From positions 2,790,001-2,854,000 of the forward strand of contig JAHREC010000013.1 of the NCBI GenBank assembly GCA_020081605.1: 64,000 nt of DNA, read 5' to 3'. Position 1 is the first letter of the stretch, and the number at the start of each line of letters is the position of its first letter. Under the pieces are notes generated by a model. That model searched no databases and was not told the origin of the DNA. It saw only the letters and a program-made list of their open reading frames with translations. Of the stretch, positions 11,069 to 23,902 are shown one piece after another. This stretch comes from Albifimbria verrucaria (lineage: Eukaryota > Ascomycota > Sordariomycetes > Hypocreales > Stachybotryaceae). A program made the translations under genes and the position numbers.

Positions 11069-12716
11069 AGCACCCTACTCCATCGTACGGTACAGTACGT
11101 GAATACTGTCTGTGTGGCCTCGACGATGGGGCCCGGCAATACCCACCGAGTGCACACCATCTGCTGCTCCAAGGTGGTCTCGTGCTGAGCAAATCCCTCG
11201 GGGAAGCCATCTCACGACGTAGCAGGATCGTTCACTCGGAACCCTGAAGAATCTCATTTCCTTCGTAATTTTCCTTGGCCCTTGGGCAGGTCACCTACGT
11301 AGGGCATGGCATATTACGGGAGGGGGTGGGAGCCCGCCGTATTATTAGACACACCCACTCACTCCTCATTCCTCAGAACCGCCCTCCCCTGTCTTTCTCC
11401 GTCTTTCAACCAAGATGAAAGGCATTCATCGCACGGAGCTGTCCAGAAGCTGTGCTTACGTACAGGACAGTGCAGTACCGCATGGCAAACGAGGCATTGA
11501 CTGTTGTTGGCAAGCCCGACAAGGGGTCCCTTGTTACCCTCAAACAATAAGCATGATGAGCTTCCTCGGGCTTCATCATCACCACAGACGGCCGTGTACC
11601 GTTCGAGCCAATCGGACTCCACGCCTGCTACGCCGCCATCAACCTCGACCTGGTCCAAGCTGGTCTGGCCTCGACCGGACGATGCAGTGGGAAACATTTG
11701 TCGCTACGAGATGGCTGGAACCATAATGATATCATGCTATAGCCCGTTGTTTGACAGACGGCCGGTCTCTTCGTGCCATGTGCCACGACGATGAGGCGAA
11801 GGCCAGAGTCAGTGCAGCTTGATCAGAAACAGTCCAGCTAACTACGGCCCCGTCTATAGTGGGAAAAAACAAAAGCCAAGCGCCACAACGTGTCAGATTA
11901 TCGAAGTCGATGTATCGCACAAGCCCTTTGCGAAACCCACCCAAGTCCGCCTAGAGATGGGCGAGCCTAGCTGCCGCGGCAAGCTTGGTTCGTGGACTAT
12001 ACAGCACAGCACAGCACCGCACAGCGCAGCGCAGCTAGACCCAGGCACAACAGCCGGCAGGCCGACGAGCAACCACATCATGCATATTGTTGGTCAACAT
12101 TGCAAGGCCTGGCGGGTACATTCCAGCAGCATCACCCGACACCAGCATCCAGCCACTTGTCCCAGGAAACGCTCAAGACCCACGGTGGATTCCTGGGAAT
12201 TAAGATGATCGAGCTCGGCAGTCGATGTCAATACAATTTCAGTTAATATCTGCTCCCGAGCATCCCAGCAGCCTTCATCTCCGCAGAGCCCGGGTCTGCA
12301 TGGGAATTGCTGCCCCGCGATGCCATGAAGACGTTGGCTCGTCTTACAGCATCGATGGGCCACGACGCCGCCTTGGCAGCCCGACCAACCAACGGCCGGC
12401 GGCTCCATTAAAGAAGCTATGAGGTCGGGTGGAGCACCATCTCCTGAAACACGCTGTTAATCTTAGCGTGTGCGCGGCATCCCCAGTGGTTCTGGCCTCT
12501 CTTCTCGACCTCCTGGGTGCCCCCTGTCCGCCTCGCATCGAGCATGGCAGTCGAATCTCCGTCCCTGATCGCCCCTGTGTAATGTGCAGTAGGGATCAAT
12601 TACCCAAATGGGGCTTCATCTCATTTTGCAACGGGCTCCAGGGTACCTACCTCATGCGATGTCCGTAACACTGCAACATGAAATCTCCCCTAGTGACGCT
12701 GGCTTCATTACCCATT

Positions 12717-12732
12717 CACACACACACACACA
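12717..12732 (+). repeat. (CA)8 dinucleotide repeat
   Basis: Eight CA units in non-coding DNA. Confidence 0.9.
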
Positions 12733-14064
12733 ACAGGAAATAACAAACGAATATGCCGCAAAACACCGGCCAACCTGCCCAGCAATGGACCCAGACCCTG
12801 CAGTAGCTGGCAATGACTAAACTAGACACTGGATCAGGGTGGGAAACCAGACCAACGTAAGAAGGGCGCCAACCAACACATCGACTGGCGGCTACGGTGC
12901 GAGCTCCGGCCAGCATAGTGGTAACACCCGCAAAAGATCCCCTTGCAGCGAGAAAGAAAAAAACCGACCAGCTCGGGCCCAAATCATTCCCACCCGAATG
13001 GGCGGCGGCGGGTAAGACATGAAACGAAGCGAAGAATCGTTCGACTGCTTCTTCTCTTCCCGCGCCGCGTCGTAACTAGCGCCCAAGTTCTCTGCATAGA
13101 CCCGGAACCAGAGACAGTCGCAGAGTTGACTGGTGGCCGAGGACTAGGTGATGGAACAGTGCTACCTTGCACAACCCTTAGCAGGATGCGGGCTATTCTT
13201 GTGCCTGCAGCCTGTTTCCGATGGCAGACTCCATCGGCACGATCCTCTTTCAGCCTGCAGCGGGGTCACATAGGAAAAATAGCAGTCCTAAGGATTGTCC
13301 CGGTGCTAGGCGAGGGTTGTATACGGAGACGAGCCTGTCTTTCGGTTCGTATTCCAGCCAACTCGTGTCCGAAATCCGTGGAATTTCCCGTTATGGACGA
13401 CTTCTCTTTGGAGTGCATCAAAGCTCAGTTGGTTTCTCGTGAATTGCCTACCATGCTCAAACCCAACGCACATCTAGAATCGCTGATGCAAGCTGATGTT
13501 TTCACCCAAAGTCCTGTGCTTACCTTATGGTTATTTCGAACCCCTGGCGCAGCATCATGTTTCCAGCATCCAAGACCACACCAACGGAGTGACCACCCCC
13601 AGACTTACTCATCCCATCGATGCTGCCACACACCACCTTTATCGATCTGATACAATCTATTCCACACAGTGGTTCTTTTTCATCCGTCCTTTCGTCTCAT
13701 GTCCGGAGCGGGTGCCACGCGGCAGTGGTTGTCACGTCGCGGGAAACGAAACATGTCATTGTTCATTTAGTGGAAACGGCCCGGTGACTTTTGTCCAACC
13801 ATCCCTGGTAACCCTAGCTAACCTGTAGCAGAGAATAGCCAGCCGCAGCAGTCCAGCGGCTCCAACAATAAGCACCAGCCTCCGGGTCCTCGGTGCCAAT
13901 GAAAAGGCTCCTAGGAGGGTAAGAAAAACGAGGGAACCGCTTGAGTCCTCCTTGTTGTGCCGCTCTGTTTCATCGTGACATGCTCTGTGGTCTTTGTTTG
14001 GCCATTCCTACGTGGTCTTTCGGCGAGTCCCACTTGGCCATGGCTGGAATGGCCTCTACACTCA

Positions 14065-14082
14065 CACCAACACCAACACCAA
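14065..14082 (+). repeat. (CACCAA)3 repeat
   Basis: Three perfect hexanucleotide units in non-coding DNA. Confidence 0.85.
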
Positions 14083-15855
14083 CGACCTCCGTACGGCCGG
14101 ATTTTCACTGTCCACACATGCGTCGCAAGCACCGTCCTACCGCACACGTACGCTTGCTCTGGTTGCGGGTCTTCTTCCAGGGGTAGATCGTGCTCTGCCA
14201 TACAGCCGGAGATCCTTTATAGCGCACCGTTGATAGATGGGATGGATCGACTCTTGCACTGTACCCGCTTCGCCTAGCCCTAGCTGCTGGGGCCATCCCG
14301 CGCTTCCAACTGCCAGATGTATATCCACAGGCCAAGTTACACTGCACGATCGTCTGGGTCGTGATCATCAATGCTGCGGCCTTTTACCCCTCTCCTTAGT
14401 CCCATGTCTGTTCGTGTGACATGCGTTCTCGGGTCGGCAGAAGAGCGCCCATGGGGAGTGCTTCTGTTGGTCGTGCCAGGGTCTAGAAGTCCTCCGGGCT
14501 TTGACCAACGTTGGACTAAACACCTCGCGCAGTTGCGTGATGGATGGTGCTGGTCGATACTTTGCCACTGGGCTTACGCCGTCGCTTAACGGTCCTCTCC
14601 CTCCTCCTCCAGCTCCTACTTCAGCGTGCAACCTAAATGCCCGGGTGGCTATAACCACAGCCTCACGAGCCGTGACTGAATCCTTACCCCAGAGCTGGGG
14701 CTCCTGTTCCCGGTACGTGCCAGCCATGTTGACCAGATGCATGCCAACTTTGCATCATGTAGCACCGGGTTGTGATCACCCAGTCTGATCAGTCCGAGCT
14801 TCACGTGGGAGTTTGACCCAGCACAGGAAACCACCTTCACACCATCACTGCCGAAGAGGACCAAGTCCGAGCCCCCTCCTTGTCTTGCGCTATTCATGAA
14901 TCGCGGGTCCTTCCGACGGGGAGTCCGTCTTTGTATGACTCCAGCTCTGCCAAACCTCCGACTCGGCGCTTCCAACTGCTCCAGAGCAGCGGACATGTGT
15001 TCCGATATGTTTCACGTAGGAATAGTTCTGCGACTAACCAGATGCCGTTTGAAATCTCTGACCCTTATGGATACTTGACCGGACAGCTGGATTTAGATTC
15101 GTACTACGTTTACTATGTTGCGTCGCCATGGCGGGTAAGATGAACGAGAAGACAGTTACCTCAGGCTCACATGCTCCATTATCCAAGTTCATCAGCTGTC
15201 ATAGAACAGCGGACTTTGTATTAGCCAAAGCCTGTACTATCAGTTCTCCTCGTCCTGCCTGTCTTGCCTCTCTTTGATGACTGTGGTGAACCATCGTCAT
15301 ACCTCAATTGAGCAGGTGACTTGTACATTCCGTAACACGGCTGGTTACCAATCCCTCAATCGCCGATCTATTAGTATCACCAGGTTACATCCTTTGGCAC
15401 GAGACCAACAAGAAAGCCCCAGGAAAGTTCTTACAGGCATGGGCTTGAGACAAGCCACCCTGCTGTTTCTGTTGGTAAGCCTAGGTAACAACGGAGATAT
15501 CCTTTTGAACCCAGATAAAACGGAAGGTGTGCGAGAGACTTGGCATTTGACACACAATGCCGGCTGGCTCGCTGAAACCACTGTCAATGGGTCACAATGC
15601 AACTGATAGATGAAAAAGACGAAACATCTCGTAAGCTGGGGTTTGTTGGTTGTCGAGCACGATGAGGCATAAGCTGATGATGATTTCGCACACTCGCGTG
15701 GCTGTGCTTACACCTCAAAACACAGGTCAATGGCGCAGGTTTAGCATGGAGCAAGGCCTGATGTAGTCGGACAAGTCTAGAAATTCACTCTCATCTCATC
15801 CCCATGGGTAACAAATATACATGATGCAGGCTCGATGCCCTGAGATATCCACCCT

Positions 15856-16656
15856 CTATTGCTTAGCCTCGCTCTGCCCCGCGACGAAGGGCTTGCCGTC
15901 GCCAGGTCCGATGCGAACATCAGCGAAGATCTGCTTCGACCGCAGCTCAACCGGGGTCACGTTGGTAGGCTGGTCGGGGATCTTCTTCTCGAGTTTCTGC
16001 CGTGCGCGTTAGCATGATGGCTTGATGGCCTAAAACCAGGTCGAGCCTGAAGGGTAACATACCAGGTTCTCGTAGACACACTTGTTGAGCTTCCACTCAG
16101 CAGGACGGCACTGCCACAGCTGGTGGTTTCGGTCGTCAAGGCACTCCCAGTGCTTGCGGAACTCGGCCAGGCAGTGGGTGTTGATGTCCTTGATCCTGTA
16201 GGCCTCAACGTCAGCATTTATGGGCCAAACTCTGTATACCACTAGAGACTTGAAGAAAAACGCTTCCACCAAGCCAGCACTGATTATTTCAAAGAGGAGA
16301 GAGGCATTGAACGTACACGCTGGAGGCGCAACGGGTGACCCTTCGGCCCTCCTTCATGCACTCAACCTCGCCTCGGCCGGGGTTCGCGGTCTTGCACTGC
16401 ATGTAGTCATCGTTGTAGTCGCGGCATCGGGCGCCAATGAAGAAAGAGGCAGAGAGCAGCGGCGCAGAGCTGGCACCGACTTCCTTCACGGCAGGGACAT
16501 TTTCGGGGAGAGGCGTGGTGTCGATGAGGACCTCCTGGTGAAACCTATCCTTTGTCAGCCATCTACCGCTGTAGGAACCGAGGTGCAGCCGCCAATGGCA
16601 CGCAGAACGGCGTAGATTCGATAGTAATTGACGTACTGGGACCGTCGCGACGACAT
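15856..16656 (-). CDS. nuo20.8: NADH:ubiquinone oxidoreductase 20.8 kDa subunit (NDUFA8/PGIV type)
   Basis: Accessory subunit of mitochondrial complex I, a multi-CX9C protein on the intermembrane-space side that is normally imported through the Mia40 disulfide relay. Four exons: 16656-16637, 16544-16317, 16195-16063 and 15996-15856, with introns of 92, 121 and 66 nt; 173 residues with no frame break. The tiny first exon encodes MSSRRSQ and splices to FHQEVLIDTTPLPENVP. Twin CX9C-type cysteine spacings are seen in CRDYNDDYMQC, CMKEGRRVTRC, CLAEFRKHWEC and CRPAEWKLNKC. There is no cleavable presequence, as expected for this class. The upstream 424 bp is shared with the divergently transcribed NUP57 gene. 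The start is supported by the second exon matching the family from its first residues. Confidence 0.92.
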
Positions 16657-17080
16657 CGTGTGTGATTTTCGGGTTGTCGAGCGTCAAGCTTGAGGTTCTT
16701 TGACGAAGCTGTGATGTCCTGGAAATGGAGCTAGGATTTGAGGTGAGGTTGGAATTGAGGCCCTGTGATTGGTTGGCTGGTGGGGCGAGGCTGAGCCTGG
16801 TAGGCAAGGCGGCCAGAATGTGCGAAGCTTAGGTTGTTTTCGCGTATCAGCTCTTTGGGAGTCCAGCAACCACAACAAAAAAGACTGAAGCGGCACAACG
16901 GCGCAGCCTCAACACCTTGCGTCGGCGCGCAAGGCTACCTGATAGCCTGTCCTTTCCATGCGAGTATAGTGGCCGATCTAAATTATTCATCGCGCTTTTC
17001 GACCTGTACGGCGCCGTCAAGCTACTGTCTAAAGATCCGCAACCCTCAAACCAGAACCTCCACCACGGCTGTCATTCACC
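16657..17080. promoter_or_regulatory. Divergent promoter region, NDUFA8 / NUP57
   Basis: These 424 bp separate two start codons pointing in opposite directions, so both promoters and 5' leaders must lie here. No TATA box or other specific site stands out by eye. Confidence 0.5.
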
Positions 17081-18219
17081 ATGGCGTCCCTTGGATTTGG
17101 CCAGACTGCGACGTTGGGCAGCACCTCGATGTTTGGGCAACCGCAACAACAGCAAACGAACCAGCAAAGCACTGGTGCCTTTGGACAAACGCTCGGAAAC
17201 AACCAGCAAACGAACACGCTTGGATCCAGCATGGCCGCCCAGGGTCAACAAGGCCAACAGGCTCAACCGCTCCCGAGCCTTTCTCAATCACAGGCACAGC
17301 TCGCCAGCTCCCTATGGCAACCAGGAAAGGAGACACCACGTAAGTATCTGCCATGATTCAATCTTACCTAGTTGCGTCCGCGAATCTAATCGCGTATACA
17401 GACCAGAAGCCCATTTTGGACCAGATGAAGCTGGTTATGGAGAAATGGGATGCATCCAACCCTAGCTGCGTCTTCAAGCACTACTTCTACAACAAGGTCG
17501 ACGAAGCCCACATTCCTTTTACAAGCCGCAACCGCACGAGGACCCTCGCGAATGGGAGGAGGCGCTGCAGAACAAACCCGCGCCGAGCTTCATGCCTGTT
17601 CTTTGCTCAGGCTATGCGGGTGTTGCCGATCGTTTAAGGACACAACAGAGAGCCATCTCTGAATTCAACACCAGGCTGCACCAGATCAACGGCGGCCTGG
17701 ACGCCCTTCTCCAGCGCCACGAGCTGGACACGGAGGTACGCGCACTGGCCGCACGGCGACGACAGGTTGCAATCAGCCAGAGATGCCTTGCCCTGGCCGC
17801 GAGGGTGCAGGTTTTGAGGAACAGGGATACGCTCTGAGCGGAGACGAAGACGATCTCAAGGTCAGGCTACAGACGTTGGAGCGCGAGGTTCAAGACCCAG
17901 CAGTTGGCGCCAGAGAGGAGGAGCTATGGAGCAGGCTTATTGTGCTGCGAGGCTACGCCGACCAGCTGAATAAGGAGCTGGACAAGCCCACAGGCACAGA
18001 TGGGAATGAATTGGACGAAGAAACCGAGGCCAAGGCCAAGAGGGTAAGTCAATGGCGTCGTTTCCTTCTCACATGCATTTCGGATGCTGATATGATTGTT
18101 CCTAGGTACTGGAAGACTACGAAAAGCAGATTCAACACCTGAAGAAGGAGGTTGAGGCTCTGGGTGCTGACTACAGCGAGTGGGAGAAAAGCTGGAACTC
18201 GAATACGAGATCGAGGTAA
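17081..18219 (+). CDS. NUP57: FG nucleoporin NUP57 (NUP54 family)
   Basis: Central-channel nucleoporin that forms the Nsp1-Nup57-Nup49 (Nup62-54-58) complex of the nuclear pore. Exons 17081-17339, 17402-18043 and 18106-18219; introns of 62 nt each; about 338 residues. The N-terminal ~85 residues are Gln-rich with FG/GLFG-like repeats (SLGFGQTATLG, SMFGQPQQQQ, GAFGQTLGNN). The rest matches the Nup54 helical domain: ILDQMKLVMEKWDASNPSCV, EWEEALQNKPAPSFMPVLC, then coiled coils including LRTQQRAISEFNTRLHQING and ELWSRLIVLRGYADQLNKEL. Breaks occur at T run 17517-17520 (one T missing) and near 17822 (one C missing, giving LRNQGYALSGDE). The last ~10 residues are uncertain, because one extra A at the AAAA run near 18187 would extend the protein. 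It is short for the family, so the FG region may be reduced. Confidence 0.85.
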
Positions 18220-18637
18220 CGGGACACGATATAGGAGTACTGGGAGATGTATGTATCATTGGCAATATATTAAGGAGAACGGTTCGGCACACGTTCTGCA
18301 GTCACAGTGTTATGAGAAGTCACTACTAGAGGCAGCCAGTTGGATGTTCTGGTATCGTCATGTAGGATTTTAAGGACTCAAATAATGCAGCATGTTTTCG
18401 GCAATGTGTCTGGCCGTAGTGAGCCTCTATTCTCGGGCAATTCGTATTCCTAAGTATGGTACAAAGAGCTGCCCCTTTCATATCATTATACAACAACTAT
18501 TTCCATATCGTACAAATGCCACGACCGCTCTAATTCTAGGTATGCAAAGACCTTTGCCGCCCTCGGCTTGGCTGTTGTCTGTCGTAACCTGCTAACGGCG
18601 TATCATATTCGATAATGCATCGGTGGTGCCCGATCGT
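18220..18637. other. Intergenic, NUP57 to TOM5 (convergent 3' ends)
   Basis: About 0.4 kb holding both 3' UTRs. It is A/T-rich with no ORF of note. I see no further feature. Confidence 0.5.
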
Positions 18638-18900
18638 TTAGAAGATCTTGCCGACAATATCGATGGCGAAGGGGCTAGCGACGATCAGTAATTGGATGCG
18701 GGGAGCTGCAAAGTTGTCTCAAACATACAGAGATAGAGCATGACGGCGGTAGCAACGACCTGCTGGACGGTGAAGGTCGCCTCGGCCTCGAGGGCGCGGA
18801 TCATCTCCGGCGACTGCTGGGGGCTCGACTGCGGAATGTCAGTTGGGAAGCTGCACGAGGAGCATCTAATAGTGAGGCGGTACTCACATCCACGGAACAT
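18638..18900 (-). CDS. TOM5: Mitochondrial import receptor subunit TOM5
   Basis: Tiny tail-anchored subunit of the TOM complex in the outer mitochondrial membrane, helping pass precursors from receptors to the Tom40 pore. Three exons: 18900-18888, 18828-18729 and 18674-18638, with introns of 59 and 54 nt. After correction it is 50 residues. Exon 1 gives MFRG; the core is SPEMIRALEAEATFTVQQVV, continuing ATAVMLYL; the end is SPFAIDIVGKIF. The acidic helix followed by one hydrophobic segment is the Tom5 pattern. Two breaks are inferred: the G5 run at 18819-18823 (two C missing on the coding strand, or one extra) and the G4 run at 18671-18674 (one C missing). The identification rests on length, topology and the ATFTVQQ / LYLSPFAID pattern, so a search is desirable. 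Confidence 0.7.
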
Positions 18901-20560
18901 TGTGACGGTTTGGTGATGGTGGGGCTGTTGTGGGAGGTGCAGATGTTGAGCAAGGTGACTTTAGTGGTGATGCTATCGCAGCTTCGCCGATGAAGGAAAA
19001 TTTGGCGTTGGATATTTGGGATTCAGCCACGAGGCGCAGACCAGGCTAGCGTGATGTGGCTGGTGGCCTTCCGATTACGTGACCAAAGGTACATGGCCAA
19101 AGTACCCTGGTGACATTCTCAACCAACTTGGGCACGACCATTGTGGCAAACGACGCCGCTGGTCGTCTTTTACTAGAGTTACGGTTACATATCTGAGTTC
19201 AGATCTGCATGGAAAGAATCACGAAAATCGGAATTGCTCAGCTATAGGTTTCTCGTGTTATGGATTAATTAGCTCATATCAATATGATTTGATGGTGTCT
19301 ACTTGGTAGAGAATGATTTGCTCGCCGGACTGATATGGATGGATATGGCTATAGATACCAACCCCCAGCATGTGACCACGACCTTTGCAACTCCGGTCCA
19401 GGTCCTACAAGGTGCATTGCCATGAAGCCTCCTGGATTGGATTGGCTGCTGTAAACTTTTCGCATGGCGCACGTCGCCTGCAGACTAATTTCTGAGATTG
19501 TCTCACGTCTTATCTTGCTGTTCCAGCGCTTGTGTAAGTAAGCTAGTTCACTCCCTCTTGTCGTCCTCTACCGGTGGATATAACCACACAAGATATTTAA
19601 GTGAGCGTGTATGTTGTCAAGTTCTATTACAAGCATGTATCGGGGCCTTTTGGCCCTGATTTCGGACAAAGCCATGGATGCGCCGATGGGCCCTTGGTGC
19701 ATGGAGGTCCGCAGATCCATGTAAGTGGTTATCTGTGGCGCACAGTGTGAGAGTCTTCCACAGTATCGGGTCCTCGACCAAGATACGTAAGTACTGACGT
19801 CGACAATTTCTCGACGGGATTTTGACCAAGGCGGTCCAATCTGATTTCTTTGTATGTGGAACACAAGAATCCAGGCTCCTTCGAGGAAGTAATTCAGTCG
19901 ATATCTAACAAACCACTTCTCAAGCAGAGTAAAAGGTACAGAACGGAACAAACAGCCTTATTGAAATGGAACTCCCAAATACGTTCAGGGTAGTCTTGCC
20001 ACCCGAATCCATTACATATGTACAGTGTTAGTATGCATTAGACTTGCACGGAGCAGCCATCGTCACAAACCTGTCCCTGCAGCGGTTTGCCCAATGAGGA
20101 AACATCTTCTTCCCATCAACCAAGACTCTTACGTCGGGGACTGGGCGAACCCTTTGCGAAGTACCCCCAATCGAAGCCGCACCAACCCGTGCATGTCTGG
20201 AAATCTATGTCAAGATCCACGGCCATTGGAGCAATCATACCCACTGGCTCCCTGCTGCTGGCCCTCCGTCGATAGGCCGGCCGTTGCCCAAACCATCCAG
20301 ATGTTGAACGCGTCCGTTTAGCGGTCTTTGCATTTCTCCACACGATGACCGTAAGGGTGCCCCGTCGTGGGGCCATGTAGCTCTGGGTTCGGGGACCTCT
20401 GTTATACACCCTTTGGTGGCAATAGGCCCATGCCCAGCCATGTCTTGTCAGTATACTTTGCGCAGCGGTGACTTTGTTTCCTACATCCTCCCTTCTCCTC
20501 TGCTCTTCTTCTCTCCTCAACTGCCTCCAAGGCAATTGAACTCTGCAACCCTCTTCAGAT
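18901..20560. other. Intergenic, TOM5 to GLDC (divergent)
   Basis: It contains the TOM5 promoter on the left and the GLDC promoter on the right. ORFs at 19568-19951 and 20116-20610 on the minus strand have no motif and are judged spurious. A pyrimidine-rich tract lies at 20483-20525 just before GLDC. Confidence 0.5.
20483..20525 (+). promoter_or_regulatory. CT-rich tract upstream of GLDC start
   Basis: A C/T-dominated stretch ending 35 nt before the proposed GLDC start codon. Such tracts usually mark the core promoter or transcription start in filamentous ascomycetes. Confidence 0.4.
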
Positions 20561-23500
20561 ATGGCGTCAAGACTGGCTTTGACGCGAGGAGCTTCCTCTG
20601 CTCCGCGCACGTCTCAACCGGCAGAGTGCTGCTCCGTTCATCTGCCTTGCATTCTTCTATCGGCCAGGCGAGTCGCCGGCAATTCACCCAGAACTCCCGA
20701 GTACGAAATGGCTCTGCTGGTCTTGCGAGGAATGACACGAGCTATCAGACTCAGGAACCGGCCTTCGCCAAGCCAGAGGATAGCCAGCCCGCAATTCAGC
20801 AGCCATGGAAGGACTTCGTCGCCCGGCACATTGGCCCTCGAGACTCGGAGATTCAAGAGATGCTCAAACAACTTGGACCTGGTGCCGAAACACTGGACAA
20901 GTTCGTCTCTCAAGTGATCCCGCCTAATGTCATGCTGCCCTCAACGGAGCCCATTCAAACAAAGGTATTCACCGAGGAAGGCGTTGCGCAACAGTTCAAG
21001 GATATGGCTTCTTTGAACGAGAAGGTTACCTACCTCAATGGTGGTGGCTATTATCCTGTTGAGATTCCGGCCGTCATCAAGCGCAATATTCTCGAGAATC
21101 CGGCTTGGTACACCAGTTATACGCCCTACCAGGCCGAGATCAGCCAAGGCCGCCTGCAATCACTCCTCAACTACCAGACGATGGTGTCTGATTTGACTGG
21201 CCTTCCCGTGGCCAATGCCAGTCTCCTTGACGAGGGTACTGCCGCTGCTGAGGCCATGACCATGTCACTAAGCAACCTCCCTACATCGCGAGCCAAGCGA
21301 CCGAACAAGACCTACGTCGTCTCTAACCTCATGCACGAGTCGACCATCAAGGTTATGGAAGGTCGCGCCGAGGGCTTCGGCATCAACATTCAGATTATGG
21401 ATCTTGCAGCTGCCGATGCCCATCAGAAAATCCAGGCACTCGGCGACGATCTTGTCGGTATCATGGTGCAGTATCCGGATGCCAGTGGTGGCGTCCAGGA
21501 CTTCAAGGAGCTCGCCAACATAGCTCACAACCAGGGAACCTTGCTGAGCGCAGCTACCGACCTCCTGGCCTTGACTCTGCTCACACCTCCTGGCGAGTGG
21601 GGTGCGGACGTCGCCTTTGGAAATTCCCAGCGATTCGGTGTCCCTCTTGGTTACGGCGGCCCCACGCAGCTTTCATGGCAGTCAAGGAATCAAGCAAGCG
21701 TCGCCTTCCTGGTCGTCTTATTGGTGTTTCCAAGGATCGTCTCGGAAGACGCGCTCTTCGTCTCGCCCTGCAGACACGAGAGCAGCATATTCGACGAGAG
21801 AAGGCAACGAGCAATGTCTGCACTGCCCAGGCTCTTCTTGCAAACATGGCTGTCATGTATGCCATCTACCATGGCCCCTCTCAGCTGAGACAGATGGCTG
21901 CGAACAACCTACGATATGCTCGTATGGTGCAGAACACTGCTGAGCATTATGGATTCACCATTGCAACTTCATCTGTTGATCCTAAAGTCCAGGTGCTGTT
22001 CGACACTGTCGCGATTGACGCAAAGGATGCCGATACAGCTGCAGTTTTGAGAGAGAGCTTGCTGAATAACGAAATTGGCTCTGGCAAGACTTTGGTTCCA
22101 AACCAAGTTGTTCTGGCTATTCCTACCACATTCAACGAGGACATCTTCGTCCGGATAGTGAAGGCTCTCCAAGCTGCATCTATTCGGAACTCCTCTCATG
22201 ATTACCTAGATGTTGCTTCCAAGGTATGGGCAGCGGGCTCTGAGCAGTCATGGGACGACATTGTCCAGAGCATTCCTCAATCTGTACGCCGGCAGTCTAG
22301 CTACCTCACCCACCCTGTTTTCAACTCGCACCACAGCGAGACAGAAATGCTTCGCTACATGCACCACCTGCAATCAAAGGATCTGTCACTTGTTCATTCT
22401 ATGATTCCTTTGGGCTCTTGCACAATGAAGCTCAATGGTACCACTCAGATGGAACTGATTGGAACGGATCTGACTGCTAATGTTCACCCTCACGCACCTT
22501 CAAGTCAAATGAGAGGGTACGGAAAGCTTGTTGATGATCTATCTCGCCAGCTTGCTGCTCTCACTGGCATGGACGACGTTTCGTTGCAACCCAACTCTGG
22601 CGCTCAAGGCGAGTTTGCAGGTCTCCGCGTTATCCGCAAGTACCACGAGCAGCAGCCGGGCGCTAAGCGAGATATCTGTTTGATCCCTGTATCTGCTCAT
22701 GGAACCAACCCAGCTTCGGCAGCTATGGCCGGCATGCGTGTTGTTCCTATCAAGTGTGATGCCGGAACAGGTAACCTTGATTTGGTTGACCTCGAAGCGA
22801 AGTGTAAGAAGCACGCTCACGAGCTCGGTGCCATTATGATCACATACCCTAGCACCTTTGGCGTATTCGAGCCTGAGGTGAGGAAGGTTTGTGATATCGT
22901 TCACGAACACGGTGGCTTGGTATACATGGACGGAGCCAACATGAATGCCCAGATTGGACTGACATCTCCGGGAGCCATTGGTGCTGATGTCTGTCATTTG
23001 AACTTACACAAGACCTTCTGCATTCCCCATGGCGGCGGAGGCCCTGGAGTTGGCCCTATTTGCGTCAAGGAGCATCTTGCTCCCTTCCTCCCTCACAAGG
23101 AGGGCCAAGAGCAAGTCGCCAGCGCCAACTTTGGAAGCGCCAGCATTCTTCCAATCAGCTGGTCCTATATTGCAACCATGGGTAAGTTATTCTCATGCAT
23201 TTATACCGTTGGGTACAATTCTAATGTAACGTGATAGGTGATAAGGGCCTCCGTAAGGCTACTGAGGTTGCTCTGCTGAACGCCAATTACCTTCTCGCCC
23301 GCCTTAAGGATCACTACCCCATCTTGTACACCAATGACTCGGGCCGTTGCGCGCATGAGTTCATCATCGACGCCCGTCCATTCCAGAAGACTGCGGGCAT
23401 TGAGGCTGTTGACATTGCCAAGCGACTCATGGATTATGGCTTCCATGCACCTACCATGAGCTGGCCTGTTCCTAACACATTGATGATTGAGCCTACTGAA

Positions 23501-23902
23501 AGCGAGAGCAAGGAAGAACTTGATCGCTTTGTAGACGCAATGATCAGCATCAGGGAGGAGATCCGAGAGGTCGAGGAAGGCAAGCAGCCGCGAGACCGCA
23601 ACGTGCTCAAGCTAGCGCCTCATCCTCAGATGGACATCGTCAAGGGCGATGGCGAGGGCAAATGGGAGCGCCCATACTCACGCGAGAAGGCAGCTTACCC
23701 CTTGCTGTACTTGCAGGAGAAGAAGTTTTGGCCTTCGGTAGCTCGTGTAGATGATGGTAGGTTTCTTTCAAGTACCCCCTTGACTTTGACAGTATGAACT
23801 AACTGTAATCTAGCGTTTGGTGACACAAACCTCTTCTGCACATGCCCTCCTGTCGAGGACACCACAGGCTCCGAGACCGTGGAGCGCACCACTGGCGCGT
23901 AA
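20561..23902 (+). CDS. GCV2: Glycine dehydrogenase (decarboxylating), P protein, mitochondrial
   Basis: PLP-dependent P protein of the mitochondrial glycine cleavage system: it decarboxylates glycine and passes the aminomethyl group to the lipoyl arm of H protein. Exons 20561-23181, 23238-23756 and 23814-23902; introns 56 and 57 nt; about 1076 residues, normal for the family. The N-terminus [13 protein letters not shown] is a likely presequence. Landmarks include [57 protein letters not shown] and, near the C-terminal half, [20 protein letters not shown] with the PLP-binding lysine. Two breaks each lack one base: one near 20600 (inside the presequence) and one at C run 21660-21663, where GYGGP continues as [20 protein letters not shown]. 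An ORF from 20413 runs into the gene in the downstream frame, but its first residues are not presequence-like, so I prefer 20561. Confidence 0.93.

Larger units (their letters stand above)
9319..15855. other. 6.5 kb without a supportable gene
   Basis: Its left end is the promoter side of the minus-strand CAP gene, which reads leftward from 9318. ORFs are short, overlapping and without motifs (the longest is 12943-13650). Visible elements are (CCCAGTAG)4 at 10445, several GGTACCT motifs in 10.54-10.72 kb, a pyrimidine tract at 11014-11068, an ACAGC-rich stretch at 12000-12035, (CA)8 at 12717 and (CACCAA)3 at 14065. I recognised no tRNA or transposable element. A lineage-specific gene or a long non-coding RNA cannot be excluded. 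Confidence 0.45.

Noticed and set aside
12943..13650. ORF of 235 codons, plus strand
   Set aside because: No recognisable domain, no splice-supported extension, and shadow ORFs on the other strand.
20413..20560. Upstream start for GLDC at 20413
   Set aside because: It merges with the gene only because of the base loss near 20600; the residues are not presequence-like, whereas the ATG at 20561 gives a typical mitochondrial presequence.
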